This document shows, piece after piece, positions 21,768-31,139 of a stretch of 64,000 bases of DNA. The number at the start of each line of letters is the position of its first letter. Positions within the stretch are counted from its first letter, which is position 1. The notes below the pieces were generated by a model. It was not told the origin of the DNA and searched no databases. It was given only the letters and a program-made list of their open reading frames with translations. The position numbers were made by a program, and so were the translations under genes. The DNA comes from Ohtaekwangia sp036786105 (GTDB lineage Bacteria; Bacteroidota; Bacteroidia; Cytophagales; Cyclobacteriaceae), in NCBI RefSeq assembly GCF_036786105.1, contig NZ_DAIQRQ010000011.1, positions 46,754 to 110,753 of the forward strand. The letters are read 5' to 3'.

Positions 21768-23534
21768 CTATAGCTTGGGAGCGACCCAAAGCACAGTCAG
21801 CGCGATCAGCAACATCAGAAAGAAAATGAAAGGTGGCACAGGTTTTAATAGTGGTAGTGAATGAGTAACCGTGTTTTGACTGGCAAGACCATGTTGCCTC
21901 GATGTCTCTATTCGCTGCGCAATATCCAGTGAGTGCCACGAATTTTCTTTTGATATATAGTATGGATGTGTTGTTGAATCTGCTGTGGTCAATGTATGCC
22001 ATCCGGGATTTCGGCCCCAGGTAGTACCTTCCCAGCGATCGTCAATGCGCGCATCTTCGGCGAGCGGTAATGTAGTGCTGTCATCTTGCAGCCTAGGATT
22101 GCTGCCGGCCGTAATTACTTCAATGTTAATAAGTGCCTGCGGATATAGCGGGAATGTGGATGTGATTTTTACACTGTTATCAACAGACTCCGTCCGTGCA
22201 ATTTGCTCCAATACTGGTGACCATATTTTACTGTAATCAATGGAATCGCCCTGTAACACGAGTGAATAGGTACTCTGCAATAATTGAAATCCTGTTTTAC
22301 CAAGACCTTTATGGCGATAGCCGGAAAGTATACCTCGCTTATTTTGCAAAACAACGCGAAGTGACGGATTGCTTGCAATGGTAAATGGAGCTACCGTGAG
22401 TGTAACATGTTGCTTGCCGGAAATGGTGACGAACGTAGTATCTGTTAGGGAAGGTAAAATCTTTAAGGGTATAATGTGCTGTACGTTTCGGTTATTGGGA
22501 ACATCTTGTAATAAAACAAGTATACCTAATCCGTTTTCAGTCGCATCTTCCAATGCTGTTACTTCGGATGCAGAAAGAGATTGCAGCGATTCTGTATCGA
22601 TGATTAATAAATCGAATGGCGAAAGTGTTTTTTGGTTAAGTGCTGCAATAGTGATAGCGGGGTGATTAATATATTCATGGCGGTATATATTTTTTGATAG
22701 CTGAGATCGCACTACTATGTGATGATTTTTGTGTGCGAGGAAGCTTTTCAGGTACTGCGTTTCGAAAGTAGGCTGTTGTTGCAGGAATAATGTTTTGAAG
22801 GGAACATCGTTGTGAACTACGAGCGGTATATCCTCAGTCGTGGTTTTATTGTTTTCCTTTACCGTTAGCTGATATATGAAATTACCGGCTTGTCGTGGGG
22901 TAAAGGAAAGTGCGAAGGGATGGCGGTCATCTTTTGTTAACACAACCGAGTCTTCAACCCCTGCAGGCGATCGTAGTATGAGGGCGGCATTCATACTTTG
23001 AGAATTATAAACTCCATGGAGGGTATATTCGTGATTCGTAAAAAGGCTCTGCGGTATATACAGGGCTGTAATGCCTGTTGGAGTCTCGCCCGGTATATAT
23101 TGTATGGCGGCATTAGAAAACTGCTGCCAGCCAGTTGTAGGCAGGCCATTGCCCAACACAATCCTGATGTCGTTGGCGAAAGTATAGATGTCGTTAACCG
23201 ATGCTATCTCTTTTGATTTTCTATAGGGTGTCGCACCTTTCAGATGATAGAACTGTGCGGAGCTGTTGGCCTTCCATACACTATCAGCCTGTTCTTTTTT
23301 ATATCCATCAGTCAGTAGTATTGCATACGATTCTTTAATGGTTTTGAAAGCGGGTCGAAGTATAAGTGCTGCTATAGCCACTAATGCCACAATAATCGCT
23401 ACTATGCGCAGACCCCTGAAACGTATTGTGCGATTATATTCTCTCCAGATGAGAAATACACCTGATAACAAAAGCATACCCGTTATCCACGCTCCGGCAG
23501 CGATAGGGTGTAATACGAGCGACTGATCATTCAT
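21768..23534 (-). CDS. Membrane protein with glutamine-amidotransferase-like domain, last gene of the MoxR operon
   Basis: The 588-residue protein starts with two hydrophobic helices (AAGAWITGMLLLSGVFLIW and VAIIVALVAIAALIL) and ends with another (FIFFLMLLIALTVLWVAP). Between them is a periplasmic part with ILLTDGYKKEQADSV (a vWA-like strand) and an amidotransferase-like Rossmann segment (PFDLLIIDTESLQSLSASEVTALEDATENGLGILVLLQD) lacking an obvious catalytic Cys. Proteins of this design accompany BatA/DUF58/MoxR genes in Bacteroidota and Planctomycetota. It overlaps the upstream gene by 8 nt. A structural or sensor role in the module is likely but unproven. Confidence 0.6.
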   Translation of the reverse strand: MNDQSLVLHPIAAGAWITGMLLLSGVFLIWREYNRTIRFRGLRIVAIIVALVAIAALILRPAFKTIKESYAILLTDGYKKEQADSVWKANSSAQFYHLKGATPYRKSKEIASVNDIYTFANDIRIVLGNGLPTTGWQQFSNAAIQYIPGETPTGITALYIPQSLFTNHEYTLHGVYNSQSMNAALILRSPAGVEDSVVLTKDDRHPFALSFTPRQAGNFIYQLTVKENNKTTTEDIPLVVHNDVPFKTLFLQQQPTFETQYLKSFLAHKNHHIVVRSQLSKNIYRHEYINHPAITIAALNQKTLSPFDLLIIDTESLQSLSASEVTALEDATENGLGILVLLQDVPNNRNVQHIIPLKILPSLTDTTFVTISGKQHVTLTVAPFTIASNPSLRVVLQNKRGILSGYRHKGLGKTGFQLLQSTYSLVLQGDSIDYSKIWSPVLEQIARTESVDNSVKITSTFPLYPQALINIEVITAGSNPRLQDDSTTLPLAEDARIDDRWEGTTWGRNPGWHTLTTADSTTHPYYISKENSWHSLDIAQRIETSRQHGLASQNTVTHSLPLLKPVPPFIFFLMLLIALTVLWVAPKL

Positions 23535-25791
23535 GAGCCTCCAGGTTTTTAATGAATGAACGGTCCAGTGTGTGCAGTGCCCGGGTGGCTGTTGCCGGAG
23601 CTTCCGGAGCTTCCGGTAAAGCTTTCCATAACGAGGTTTGTACGGTTTTGAGTGCTGACCGTTGCTCTTCGGGTTTTAGTTCGTTTTCCGTAAGCGCACG
23701 AATCAATGACAAACTTTTTAGATATACACCGGGCTGATCAATGGCTAACTTGCCAAGCGCTTGCCCTGCCTGTGTTAAACTTCTTTTCAATGTGTTGTCA
23801 ATAGATATACTGTCTTTGGCGAGTGCCAGTGCCGTTACCTGTAATGCATATCGTATCGCTTCATTGTTTTCTTTATGATTGGATGATGATAACGCGGTTG
23901 CACTTTTTACTTCGCTCAAATCACCCGCCATACGCTTCTCTTCCTTCAGAGGTGGAGGATCAAAACCCGTACGATGTACATAAATACGTGAGTCCTGGCT
24001 GATCTCTTTCAGGAGCTTTAAGGCTTTATACTGGAATGGTAATGACTTCTCCGGTTCGTACAGGCGCAAATGAAGCTCGGCATCCCACATAATAGTAAGC
24101 GCGGCTTTTAACTTGGCACGAATCGACTGTGTGAAGAACGTTGCTTCCTCTTCACTGTCGTGCTCATGGACAAAGCCTGCCGGTACACCATTTTTGTCTT
24201 CACCTTCTTTCGCTTCTGCATGGTGATGGTGCTCCGGTTGTTTCTCCTGCACGAGGTTGTGTTCATTTTCCTTATCATGAACGTGACCGTATTTTTTGGT
24301 AATGTCTTCTTCATGATCGTGATCTTCTTCCGCAGGATTTTCCTGTGGACCTATACCTGACTCAAACTCTTCACCTAAAAATTCTCCATAGCGAAGGCGT
24401 AATACTTTTTGATCGTATCCCAGCTCATTGCTTTTGGATTGAAATGCAGTTTTGGAAGTCTTCTTTTTCTCCTGCAATAATTTTTCAGTATCAATAATGA
24501 TCTGCCGCTGACTGCGGAAATAATCCGGCATCAGGTCAACACCAAGTCCGTCATCCACTACGGTTTCCTGTTGGGTGGTATCCTGGAGTGATATAAAATA
24601 CGTTTCTGTACGCGTATGATTCGGTCGAGGAAGTTTGTTATCGAAGGCTACAACATAGAAATATAGTTCATCACCGGGTTCCATGCCGAGTTTTATTAAA
24701 TCGAGTTTTCGTATGGCCTCCAGGTGTTTGCCCGTAATGGATGCAGGTTTCCCGAAGAAGAGTTTATCTTCCCGGAACTTTACAGATTCACCGCTTCCTT
24801 TACTCACCGTAGCAATGATGTGTGCATTGTCAAGTCCATAGTCGTCTGATAGTGTTGCATAAACATCGATGACGGGCTTGTTGGTATATTCCAATTCAGT
24901 GAATTGATTCAGTTTGTTAATCGTAATGACGGGTGCCTGATCTTTGATGATCTCTAATTTGAAAAAGTCAGAATGTTTTACGTTACCGGCAGGAGTGGTC
25001 CATGCCAGTTGATAGAATCCGGTTTCATCTATTGATCGCCTGAGTATATAAGTATTCTGCTGACCGGATTTCATTCGTACAACTTCTTTGCCCGAGAATA
25101 CTAATGTGGGGTCTTTTACTTCTGCCGAGAATTGTACTTGCCATTCAACGGTGCTGCCTTCCGGTAATGTTAATGACCACGCTTGTGTTGCTTGTGACTT
25201 CAACCCGGTATAGGGTGGAGGCGCTATAGTAATTATTGCCTGTTTTACCTGTGCCGGTGCTGCTATAAATTTTGATGTATAGGTTAATGAATCTTTTGAA
25301 GTGTTGCCGGCAGTTGAACGTGTAAGGAAAGGAGCAAAAGAAGTTAGCGTAAATGTCAGCGCTACACTCGCAATAAATATACCTCCGGCCCGCAAAAGAT
25401 GATGCGGGAGTTTGATGCCCGGATAAAGTGCTTCAAAGGCTACCGTTGTTCTTAGCTTTTGAAGTTGTTGCAGGGTAGAGAGTTCAGAAGGATCGCGCAA
25501 CAGCAGATCACTACTATTCTGCAGCGTGTCGAAATGCTGATTGAGGTATGCGGTGATATCCAGTTCCTGCAGGTGAAAGAGATTTAACTGTTCGCATCGG
25601 TATAAAAACAGCAATGAACCTCCTGCTATGGAAAATGTCAGAGATATTCCCCAGGGTACATTAAACGCATACGGTATGGAAAATGCGATACATGCCAGTG
25701 CTAGTGCCTGTAACCCAACTTCACTCATGCGTAGTAATTTATACTTCTTCGTGAGTTGTTTAATATGATATCGTGCCCGGCTATCGCTCAT
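23527..25791 (-). CDS. DUF4175-like membrane protein with histidine-rich loop
   Basis: The start is the ATG at 25791, which overlaps the BatA stop as ATGA. The protein has 754 residues. Two or three helices lie near the N-terminus (LALACIAFSIPYAF, WGISLTFSIAGGSLLFLY, and IFIASVALTFTLTSFA around residue 140), followed by a large periplasmic region of beta-rich, Ig-like segments. Residues roughly 480-545 are very rich in His, Glu and Asp, with 11 histidines including one HHHH and HDH and HEH pairs. A helical C-terminal part follows. DUF4175-type proteins occur with MoxR/BatA genes and their function is unknown. The His-rich loop suggests metal binding. Confidence 0.55.
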   Translation of the reverse strand: MSDSRARYHIKQLTKKYKLLRMSEVGLQALALACIAFSIPYAFNVPWGISLTFSIAGGSLLFLYRCEQLNLFHLQELDITAYLNQHFDTLQNSSDLLLRDPSELSTLQQLQKLRTTVAFEALYPGIKLPHHLLRAGGIFIASVALTFTLTSFAPFLTRSTAGNTSKDSLTYTSKFIAAPAQVKQAIITIAPPPYTGLKSQATQAWSLTLPEGSTVEWQVQFSAEVKDPTLVFSGKEVVRMKSGQQNTYILRRSIDETGFYQLAWTTPAGNVKHSDFFKLEIIKDQAPVITINKLNQFTELEYTNKPVIDVYATLSDDYGLDNAHIIATVSKGSGESVKFREDKLFFGKPASITGKHLEAIRKLDLIKLGMEPGDELYFYVVAFDNKLPRPNHTRTETYFISLQDTTQQETVVDDGLGVDLMPDYFRSQRQIIIDTEKLLQEKKKTSKTAFQSKSNELGYDQKVLRLRYGEFLGEEFESGIGPQENPAEEDHDHEEDITKKYGHVHDKENEHNLVQEKQPEHHHHAEAKEGEDKNGVPAGFVHEHDSEEEATFFTQSIRAKLKAALTIMWDAELHLRLYEPEKSLPFQYKALKLLKEISQDSRIYVHRTGFDPPPLKEEKRMAGDLSEVKSATALSSSNHKENNEAIRYALQVTALALAKDSISIDNTLKRSLTQAGQALGKLAIDQPGVYLKSLSLIRALTENELKPEEQRSALKTVQTSLWKALPEAPEAPATATRALHTLDRSFIKNLEAHE

Positions 25792-27020
25792 TGATTTCGT
25801 TTGTAAGAGACAAGTCGTTCGATTAATAGCATTGCCAATATCAGCGCCATAAACCATGAATCGATTAAGATGGATTGTGGTTGTGCTTTTAAAAATTCGT
25901 TGCCGGTTGTTTCTGATTTTTTCAGGAAACTTTCCGGGAGTACGCGTTGATCGGCTTTCAATGCGGCATCGGTTATGCGACCATCAGCGAGCAGTATAGT
26001 GGCCAGTGTTGCCGTGAAATGCTCTCGTAGTACATTCTCCACGGTAATATGTTCTGTAAGCAAATAATGTTTATACGGATGTTGCTTTCCTTCCGGTATT
26101 AGCAGGGCAGGAGCCACCGGGGTATTTTGATATACGATCGTATTGCAGGTGTCTTGCACCGGTATAGCTTGCTGCGATAACCAGATAAGCCAGTCACACG
26201 GTATATATAGAAAGTCTTTTGCCGATGTGATGTTGATCTTTACGGCAACTGGTATATTTTGAATGGATTGTAGTGATGCTTCCAGAATATGCGTATCATA
26301 TTGAAAATCCGGATCAAATGCGATGGTTAGGAGTAACGTATCATGCAATTGCAGTGTAGCATCATGGGTTACACTTGCCTTTTCATAGACATACGAAGTT
26401 CCGGTGGCAGAGCTCTCAGCTTTTCGTATGAGAATAGAATCAGATTTATAGAGTTGAGTGAATACAACAGAAGATAGCTGTGGCTCATCTGTTGTGATCC
26501 ATCGAATGTTGGCGGGCAAAGGTATACGTTCACCAGTAAAGTCTTTTTGGCGGGTATGCGATAGTACAACAATATCGCTGATGTTCTTTTTCCCGAGTTG
26601 CTCCAGGAGCGACCAGTAGTTTTTGGTTTCGGTTGAAGAAGTATCTTCCGTTACAGGGAATCCCGCTGAAAGAAAATGTTTTTCATAACCGGCTGCCATG
26701 AGACTATCACACAACGGTGTAATTTCAGTGGAATGCATACCAGGTTCAATCACAAGCCATCGTGTTGGAGCAGACGATGTATAGGACAGCGTTGGACCTG
26801 CAAGAAACAAAACAATTAACGTGATGAGTATACAGCGCAGGATCAGGAGTAATATTTCATTTAACCTGATCGCCCTGAATTGTCGCGTGCTGGATTCTTC
26901 CAAATGACGGAGGCTGCCGACATACATCACTTTACCTTCCTTGCGGCTAAGTAAATGTATAGCGACCGGTATCGCCAAACCACTCAGTGCCCACAGCCAT
27001 ATCGGATTGGTAAATTGCAT
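25788..27020 (-). CDS. BatA/aerotolerance N-terminal domain protein
   Basis: The N-terminus MQFTNPIWLWALSGLAIPVAIHLLSRK is the BatA (aerotolerance regulator N-terminal) signature. It is followed by a second helix (EILLLILRCILITLIVLFLAG). The 410-residue protein continues with a large extracytoplasmic part without an intact vWA MIDAS motif and ends with another helix near residue 390 (SWFMALILAMLLIERLV). It belongs to the MoxR-DUF58-BatA group thought to help fold or assemble envelope proteins. The ATG shares one base with the upstream DUF58 stop (TAATG), and the 3' end overlaps the next gene by 4 nt, so translation is coupled along the operon. Confidence 0.8.
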   Translation of the reverse strand: MQFTNPIWLWALSGLAIPVAIHLLSRKEGKVMYVGSLRHLEESSTRQFRAIRLNEILLLILRCILITLIVLFLAGPTLSYTSSAPTRWLVIEPGMHSTEITPLCDSLMAAGYEKHFLSAGFPVTEDTSSTETKNYWSLLEQLGKKNISDIVVLSHTRQKDFTGERIPLPANIRWITTDEPQLSSVVFTQLYKSDSILIRKAESSATGTSYVYEKASVTHDATLQLHDTLLLTIAFDPDFQYDTHILEASLQSIQNIPVAVKINITSAKDFLYIPCDWLIWLSQQAIPVQDTCNTIVYQNTPVAPALLIPEGKQHPYKHYLLTEHITVENVLREHFTATLATILLADGRITDAALKADQRVLPESFLKKSETTGNEFLKAQPQSILIDSWFMALILAMLLIERLVSYKRNQ

Positions 27021-27916
27021 TATCGCGCCAGTGATTTTCTGATCTTTAAAAAATTACGCAATGTAGTTTCGAACGGATCGTTGATTGTTACTAATTCATA
27101 ACTGATCTGTTTTCCCAGCATCCAGTTTCGCGACTGTTTAATCCATTGTTGCATGCGTTCAGTATATTGCTTTTGCTGTGCTGTGGTTTCCACTTTTGTG
27201 CGCGCACCGGTCTCAAGGTCTTCAAACGTAAAAGAACCGGTGAAGTCAAAAGATACTTCCTGCCGGCCGAGCAAATGAAATACGATCACTTCATTGCGTA
27301 TTGTTTTTAATCTTGCAATGAATTGAAGCAGGTCGTTGTCGTCATCATACAAATCGGTGATGAAGATGATCATCTCTTTGCCATGATGATCGTACAGATG
27401 TTCGAGCCCGTTACTTTTGCGCCAGGTGCTTTCGCTTTTCACGGCAGCCAGTGCATGCAGAAAACGCATGAATTGCTGTTGCTCAAAGCGCGGATGCACT
27501 TCCTGTATATTTTTTTCATTTATTGTAAACAATCCGAATGCATCGCTTTGCCTGCGTGCCAGGTAGGCGAGGGCCGCGATCATTACCTTGGCATACTGAA
27601 ATTTACTCAGACCATCTTCGGTATACATCATCGAATGACTGGCATCGAGCATGAACTTTACAGTGATGTTCGTTTCTATATCTGCCTGACGAATATAGTA
27701 TCTGCCGGAACGTGCATACATTTTCCAGTCGAGCATACGCAAGTCATCACCAGGCTCATAACTTCTGTACTGACTAAATTCCTGACCAGCACCTACGGCC
27801 TGACTTTTATTGCTGCCACTCATGAATCCCTCCACAATCACACGTGCAATCAGCTCCAACCCGTTTACGGTGTTGATCACTTCCGGCTTCAGCAACGATC
27901 GTATCTGCGGATTCAT
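27020..27916 (-). CDS. DUF58 domain protein
   Basis: The 298-residue cytoplasmic protein has the DUF58 signature GAGQEFSQYRSYEPGDDLRMLDWKMYARSGRYYIRQ near residue 45, followed by a vWA-like fold with MLDASHSMMY (D-x-S-x-S MIDAS motif around residue 90) and IFITDLYDDD. Such proteins are the usual partner of MoxR AAA+ ATPases and may present clients to them. It lies 22 nt after the MoxR stop and overlaps BatA by one base. All residues expected for metal coordination in the vWA part are visible. Confidence 0.9.
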   Translation of the reverse strand: MNPQIRSLLKPEVINTVNGLELIARVIVEGFMSGSNKSQAVGAGQEFSQYRSYEPGDDLRMLDWKMYARSGRYYIRQADIETNITVKFMLDASHSMMYTEDGLSKFQYAKVMIAALAYLARRQSDAFGLFTINEKNIQEVHPRFEQQQFMRFLHALAAVKSESTWRKSNGLEHLYDHHGKEMIIFITDLYDDDNDLLQFIARLKTIRNEVIVFHLLGRQEVSFDFTGSFTFEDLETGARTKVETTAQQKQYTERMQQWIKQSRNWMLGKQISYELVTINDPFETTLRNFLKIRKSLAR

Positions 27917-27938
27917 GTTATATATACTACCAGTATCG

Positions 27939-28934
27939 TTATAAAGATTTCGCAGAGGAGTTTACATGCTCCAGCAGGTGCTTCGTTACGTTGTCGGAGG
28001 TAACGCCTTCGGCTTCTGCGCGGAAGTTCATGAGTATACGATGACGAAGTACCGGGTACGCTACATGTTCAATGTCTTCTTTTGTTACTGCAAAATTACC
28101 ATGCAGCAGTGCGCGTGCTTTTGCCGTAAGGATCATCGCCTGGCCAGCCCGCGGCCCTGCGCCCCAGCGAACCCAATCTTTTACATACGACGTACTGGCG
28201 TCAGGACGGGTTAACCGCACAATGCTGCTTACGCGCTCAATAAGATCACGACTGATGTGTACTTCGCGTACAAGGCTTTGTGCTTCTTTTATCTCGTCAC
28301 CATCCAGCACTTTGTTGATCTGCGTGGTTCGCTTGCCCGTGGTATTCTCTAATATAGCGGTCTCTTCTTCTGCAGTTGGGTAGCCGATCTTGATATAGAG
28401 CAGGAAGCGGTCGAGTTGTGCTTCCGGTAACGGAAATGTGCCAGCCTGCTCGATCGGGTTCTGCGTAGCGAGTATAAAAAATGGCCGCTCCAACGGATAC
28501 GTTATACCACCATACGTAACCGAAAATTCCTGCATGGCTTCGAGTAAAGCAGATTGTGTTTTCGGTGATGTGCGGTTAATCTCATCGGCAAGTATAATAT
28601 TCGCGAATAGCGGGCCTTTATTGAATTTAAAGAAGCGTTTACCCGTACTGTGATCTTCTTCCAATATCTCGGTGCCTATAATATCAGAAGGCATCAGGTC
28701 GGGTGTAAATTGTATGCGTCTGAACGGAAGATCGATTGCTTCGGAGAGTGAACGAATCATCAGTGTTTTTGCCAGACCGGGAACACCTTCCAACAAGGCA
28801 TGTCCTCCGGCCAGAAAGGTGATCAATAACTGATCAACAGTTTCTGTCTGCCCGACTATTACTTTACCGATCTCCTGTTTCAGCGCACCTAATTTTTGAA
28901 TGATGCTCCGTGCGGATTGTTCGGCTTCTTTTAG
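27939..28934 (-). CDS. MoxR-family AAA+ ATPase, 5' end lost in the scaffold gap
   Basis: The frame is open from the edge of the N gap. The first visible residues (SIIQKLGALKQEIGKVIVGQ) match the canonical MoxR N-terminus, so only a few to some tens of residues are missing. Visible are 331 residues with Walker A EGVPGLAKT, RIQFTPDLMPSDIIG, Walker B NIILADEINRTSPKTQSALLEAMQE, sensor 1 FFILATQNPIEQAG, the arginine-finger region LPEAQLDRFL, and sensor 2 WGAGPRAGQAM. MoxR ATPases act as chaperones for metalloenzymes and envelope complexes. An in-frame TTG at 28826 is not the real start, because the conserved N-terminus lies upstream of it. Confidence 0.92.
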   Translation of the reverse strand, partial: LKEAEQSARSIIQKLGALKQEIGKVIVGQTETVDQLLITFLAGGHALLEGVPGLAKTLMIRSLSEAIDLPFRRIQFTPDLMPSDIIGTEILEEDHSTGKRFFKFNKGPLFANIILADEINRTSPKTQSALLEAMQEFSVTYGGITYPLERPFFILATQNPIEQAGTFPLPEAQLDRFLLYIKIGYPTAEEETAILENTTGKRTTQINKVLDGDEIKEAQSLVREVHISRDLIERVSSIVRLTRPDASTSYVKDWVRWGAGPRAGQAMILTAKARALLHGNFAVTKEDIEHVAYPVLRHRILMNFRAEAEGVTSDNVTKHLLEHVNSSAKSL

Positions 28935-29034
28935 NNNNNNNNNNNNNNNNNNNNNNNNNNNNNNNNNNNNNNNNNNNNNNNNNNNNNNNNNNNNNNNNNN
29001 NNNNNNNNNNNNNNNNNNNNNNNNNNNNNNNNNN
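28935..29034. other. Assembly gap of 100 N
   Basis: Exactly 100 undetermined bases, the usual placeholder for a scaffold join of unknown length. It removes the start of the moxR gene and falls directly against the stop codon of the DUF4159 gene. Anything from a few bases to a missing gene could lie here. Confidence 0.98.
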
Positions 29035-29658
29035 TTACCTCATCAGTGCGTACATCACAATATTTACACTAAATCTTGTGTTGTCTATTTTATAGAAGCG
29101 CTTGTTGCGAAAGTCATAGTCCCATTCGCAGCCGTAGTCTTTGTTGCTATAGAGTACTCCGATTTTTCCGTTGATCTCAATGGCTTTCAGGTAATCGTGA
29201 ACGATATCGTCACCCCATCCATTCAGTTCCTGCGATGTAGTTGGCGGCCCATCAAATTTAAAGAACATGGAATATATAGGATGGTTGTTCGGTATCTTCT
29301 TCAGGGCATTGGCACCGAAAATCACCTCCATTTGTGATTCGAACGACTTGGCAAAAAGTCCGTCAATGTCATGATTGCAATCGTCTACAAATACGAAGCC
29401 TCCATTGCGTACATATTTTTCAAAGTTGGTGCGTTCGGCTGCCGTAAATTCCACCAGCTTGTGGCCACTCAGGTAACAGAAGGGACAACTGAAAATCTTG
29501 TCGCTGCCCAGCGGTATAATATTTTCTTGTGTATCTACCTTCAGCGTTGTATACTCGATCAGCGAGTTCAACACATTAACCGGCATACGCTGGTCTACAT
29601 CCCAGTCACCGGATTCATACTGGAGCCGTGTAAAGAAAAACCTGGGAGCCGCGTACAT
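29035..29658 (-). CDS. DUF4159 domain protein
   Basis: The 207-residue protein has the DUF4159 pattern: FFFTRLQYESGDWDVDQRMP at the N-terminus, NSLIEYTTLKVD, YLSGHKLVEFTAAERTNFEKYVRNGGFVFVDDCNHD in the centre (ThuA/amidotransferase-like Rossmann strand), HPIYSMFF and VLYSNKDYGCEWDY. DUF4159 genes usually start MoxR-DUF58-BatA operons, as here. Most relatives carry a signal peptide. The stop codon in frame 27 nt upstream excludes one in this copy, so it may be cytoplasmic. The TAA stop is the last triplet before the N gap, but the C-terminus (NIVMYALMR) is the expected one. Confidence 0.85.
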   Translation of the reverse strand: MYAAPRFFFTRLQYESGDWDVDQRMPVNVLNSLIEYTTLKVDTQENIIPLGSDKIFSCPFCYLSGHKLVEFTAAERTNFEKYVRNGGFVFVDDCNHDIDGLFAKSFESQMEVIFGANALKKIPNNHPIYSMFFKFDGPPTTSQELNGWGDDIVHDYLKAIEINGKIGVLYSNKDYGCEWDYDFRNKRFYKIDNTRFSVNIVMYALMR

Positions 29659-29750
29659 ATATAGTCTAGCGCAAGTTGCTGTTTTTTACCGAATGATAAA
29701 GTAAAAATTATTTAAGTGGATTACGGTAACGAATGCTGAAACGCTGAAAT

Positions 29751-29776
29751 GAAAAGTCCCTCTGTAACGAGGGACT
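29751..29776 (-). terminator. Terminator-like hairpin after the first TldE gene
   Basis: AGTCCCTC (29755-29762) pairs with GAGGGACT (29769-29776). On the minus strand it is followed by only TTTTC, so it is a moderate terminator. Confidence 0.6.
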
Positions 29777-29800
29777 GCCATTTCGGTTATTTACCCTATA

Positions 29801-31135
29801 TCAGATTGCATCGGATAAACTCGTGAATGTAAAGTCACGAATTTTAAGCGGTGGTATAAGATAACTGTTGTTCGATTCTACGCTCACAGTACGCTCTGTT
29901 TTACCCAGTTCTTCCAGGTTGTTGAGCATTATGATCGGGCTTTCGTTAAAGCGAAAGTTCTTGATCGGGTATTGAATCTTTCCATTCTCAATATAGAATG
30001 TTCCATCGCGGGTTAACCCGGTTAGTAACAGCGTCTGCGGATCAACATCGCGTATATACCAAAGGCGCGTTACCAGTATACCTTTCTTCGTACCGGCGAT
30101 CAGGTCTTGCAACGATTTGGTTCCGCCTTCCATAATAAAGCTGTCGGGGGCCGGTATAGCTTTTACATTTTTCTTTAGCGCCCAATAACGGGAATATGAA
30201 AAGTTCTTTACCACACCTTTTTCGATCCAGTTTGTCTTTTCGTGCGGGCGACCATCGTTATTCCAAGTACTGGTAGGAAGTTCAGGATTCAATGGATCAG
30301 AATATATAGTGACGCGCTCATCCATCAGCTTTTCACCGAGGCGTGTTTGTCCGCCGGCTTTGCTAAACGAGCTGCGTCCTTCATCGGCCTGGCGTGCATC
30401 GAGGTCGAATAAAATTCTTTCCAACAATACAGCGGCGGCCGCAGGTTCAAGTATCACGGTATATTTACCGGGCTCGATCGCTTTGGCATTTGTCGACTTC
30501 ATACTCTTTTGTGCAGCAATCTCGGTAGCGGCTTTTGTATCCAGCTTGCTGATGTCGTTATAACCTCGCGTAGCATAACCGGATCCGGTGCCATCGGCAG
30601 TGCGCACGGTTACGGAAAAGTTTACATCCGTAGACGTATTATAGGCGAACAATCCTTTCGAGTTCATCATGGCTGAGAACCCTCTGCTGTCTTCCAGGAA
30701 ACCTGCTGCAACCAGCTTGTTATCTTTCGATACCTGCAGGCTTTGTGCTACGGCATCGGTGCGTTGCTTGGGTGTGATAGCTGCTGTGGCGGGAACAAAC
30801 ATGATGGATTCTGTATACTTCTGAGGCTCCAGAAAGGATACAAACTCCGGGTTCTCCGGAGCGAGCCGCGCAAGTTCTTCCGCACGCCTCACTACTTTTT
30901 CAAGCGAAGCATCGTCAAATTCGTTGATGGTGGCGGTGCCCAGTTTTTTGCCGTAGGCAGAAGATACTACCAGGGTAGTCTCACTTACATTTCCGCTGGT
31001 AGATACAGCATTGCGTGCATACCGGATGTTACCACTGTCGCTGCCGGAAATATTTACTTCGCATTCATCTGCTGTGGAATAGCTCAGTACTTTCTTCAGT
31101 AAAGCCTGTGCTTCATCTTTTGTAAGTATAGGCAT
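29801..31135 (-). CDS. TldE/PmbA-family protein, copy 1
   Basis: The 444-residue protein is the metal-free partner type (TldE/PmbA) of the TldD/TldE peptidase. It has the fold's conserved parts (AEELARLAPENPEF; YLEDSRGFS-like FLEDSRGFSAMMNSKGLF; GTGSGYATRGYNDISKLD; EPGKYTVILEP; DARQADEGRSSFSKAGG; LTRDGTFYIENGKIQYPIKNFRFNESPI) and lacks the HExxxH motif. In other bacteria TldD/TldE form a heterodimer that degrades unfolded peptides and matures peptide antibiotics such as microcin B17. It has no signal peptide. The upstream TldD gene ends 4 nt before it. Confidence 0.85.
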   Translation of the reverse strand: MPILTKDEAQALLKKVLSYSTADECEVNISGSDSGNIRYARNAVSTSGNVSETTLVVSSAYGKKLGTATINEFDDASLEKVVRRAEELARLAPENPEFVSFLEPQKYTESIMFVPATAAITPKQRTDAVAQSLQVSKDNKLVAAGFLEDSRGFSAMMNSKGLFAYNTSTDVNFSVTVRTADGTGSGYATRGYNDISKLDTKAATEIAAQKSMKSTNAKAIEPGKYTVILEPAAAAVLLERILFDLDARQADEGRSSFSKAGGQTRLGEKLMDERVTIYSDPLNPELPTSTWNNDGRPHEKTNWIEKGVVKNFSYSRYWALKKNVKAIPAPDSFIMEGGTKSLQDLIAGTKKGILVTRLWYIRDVDPQTLLLTGLTRDGTFYIENGKIQYPIKNFRFNESPIIMLNNLEELGKTERTVSVESNNSYLIPPLKIRDFTFTSLSDAI

Positions 31136-31139
31136 AGTA

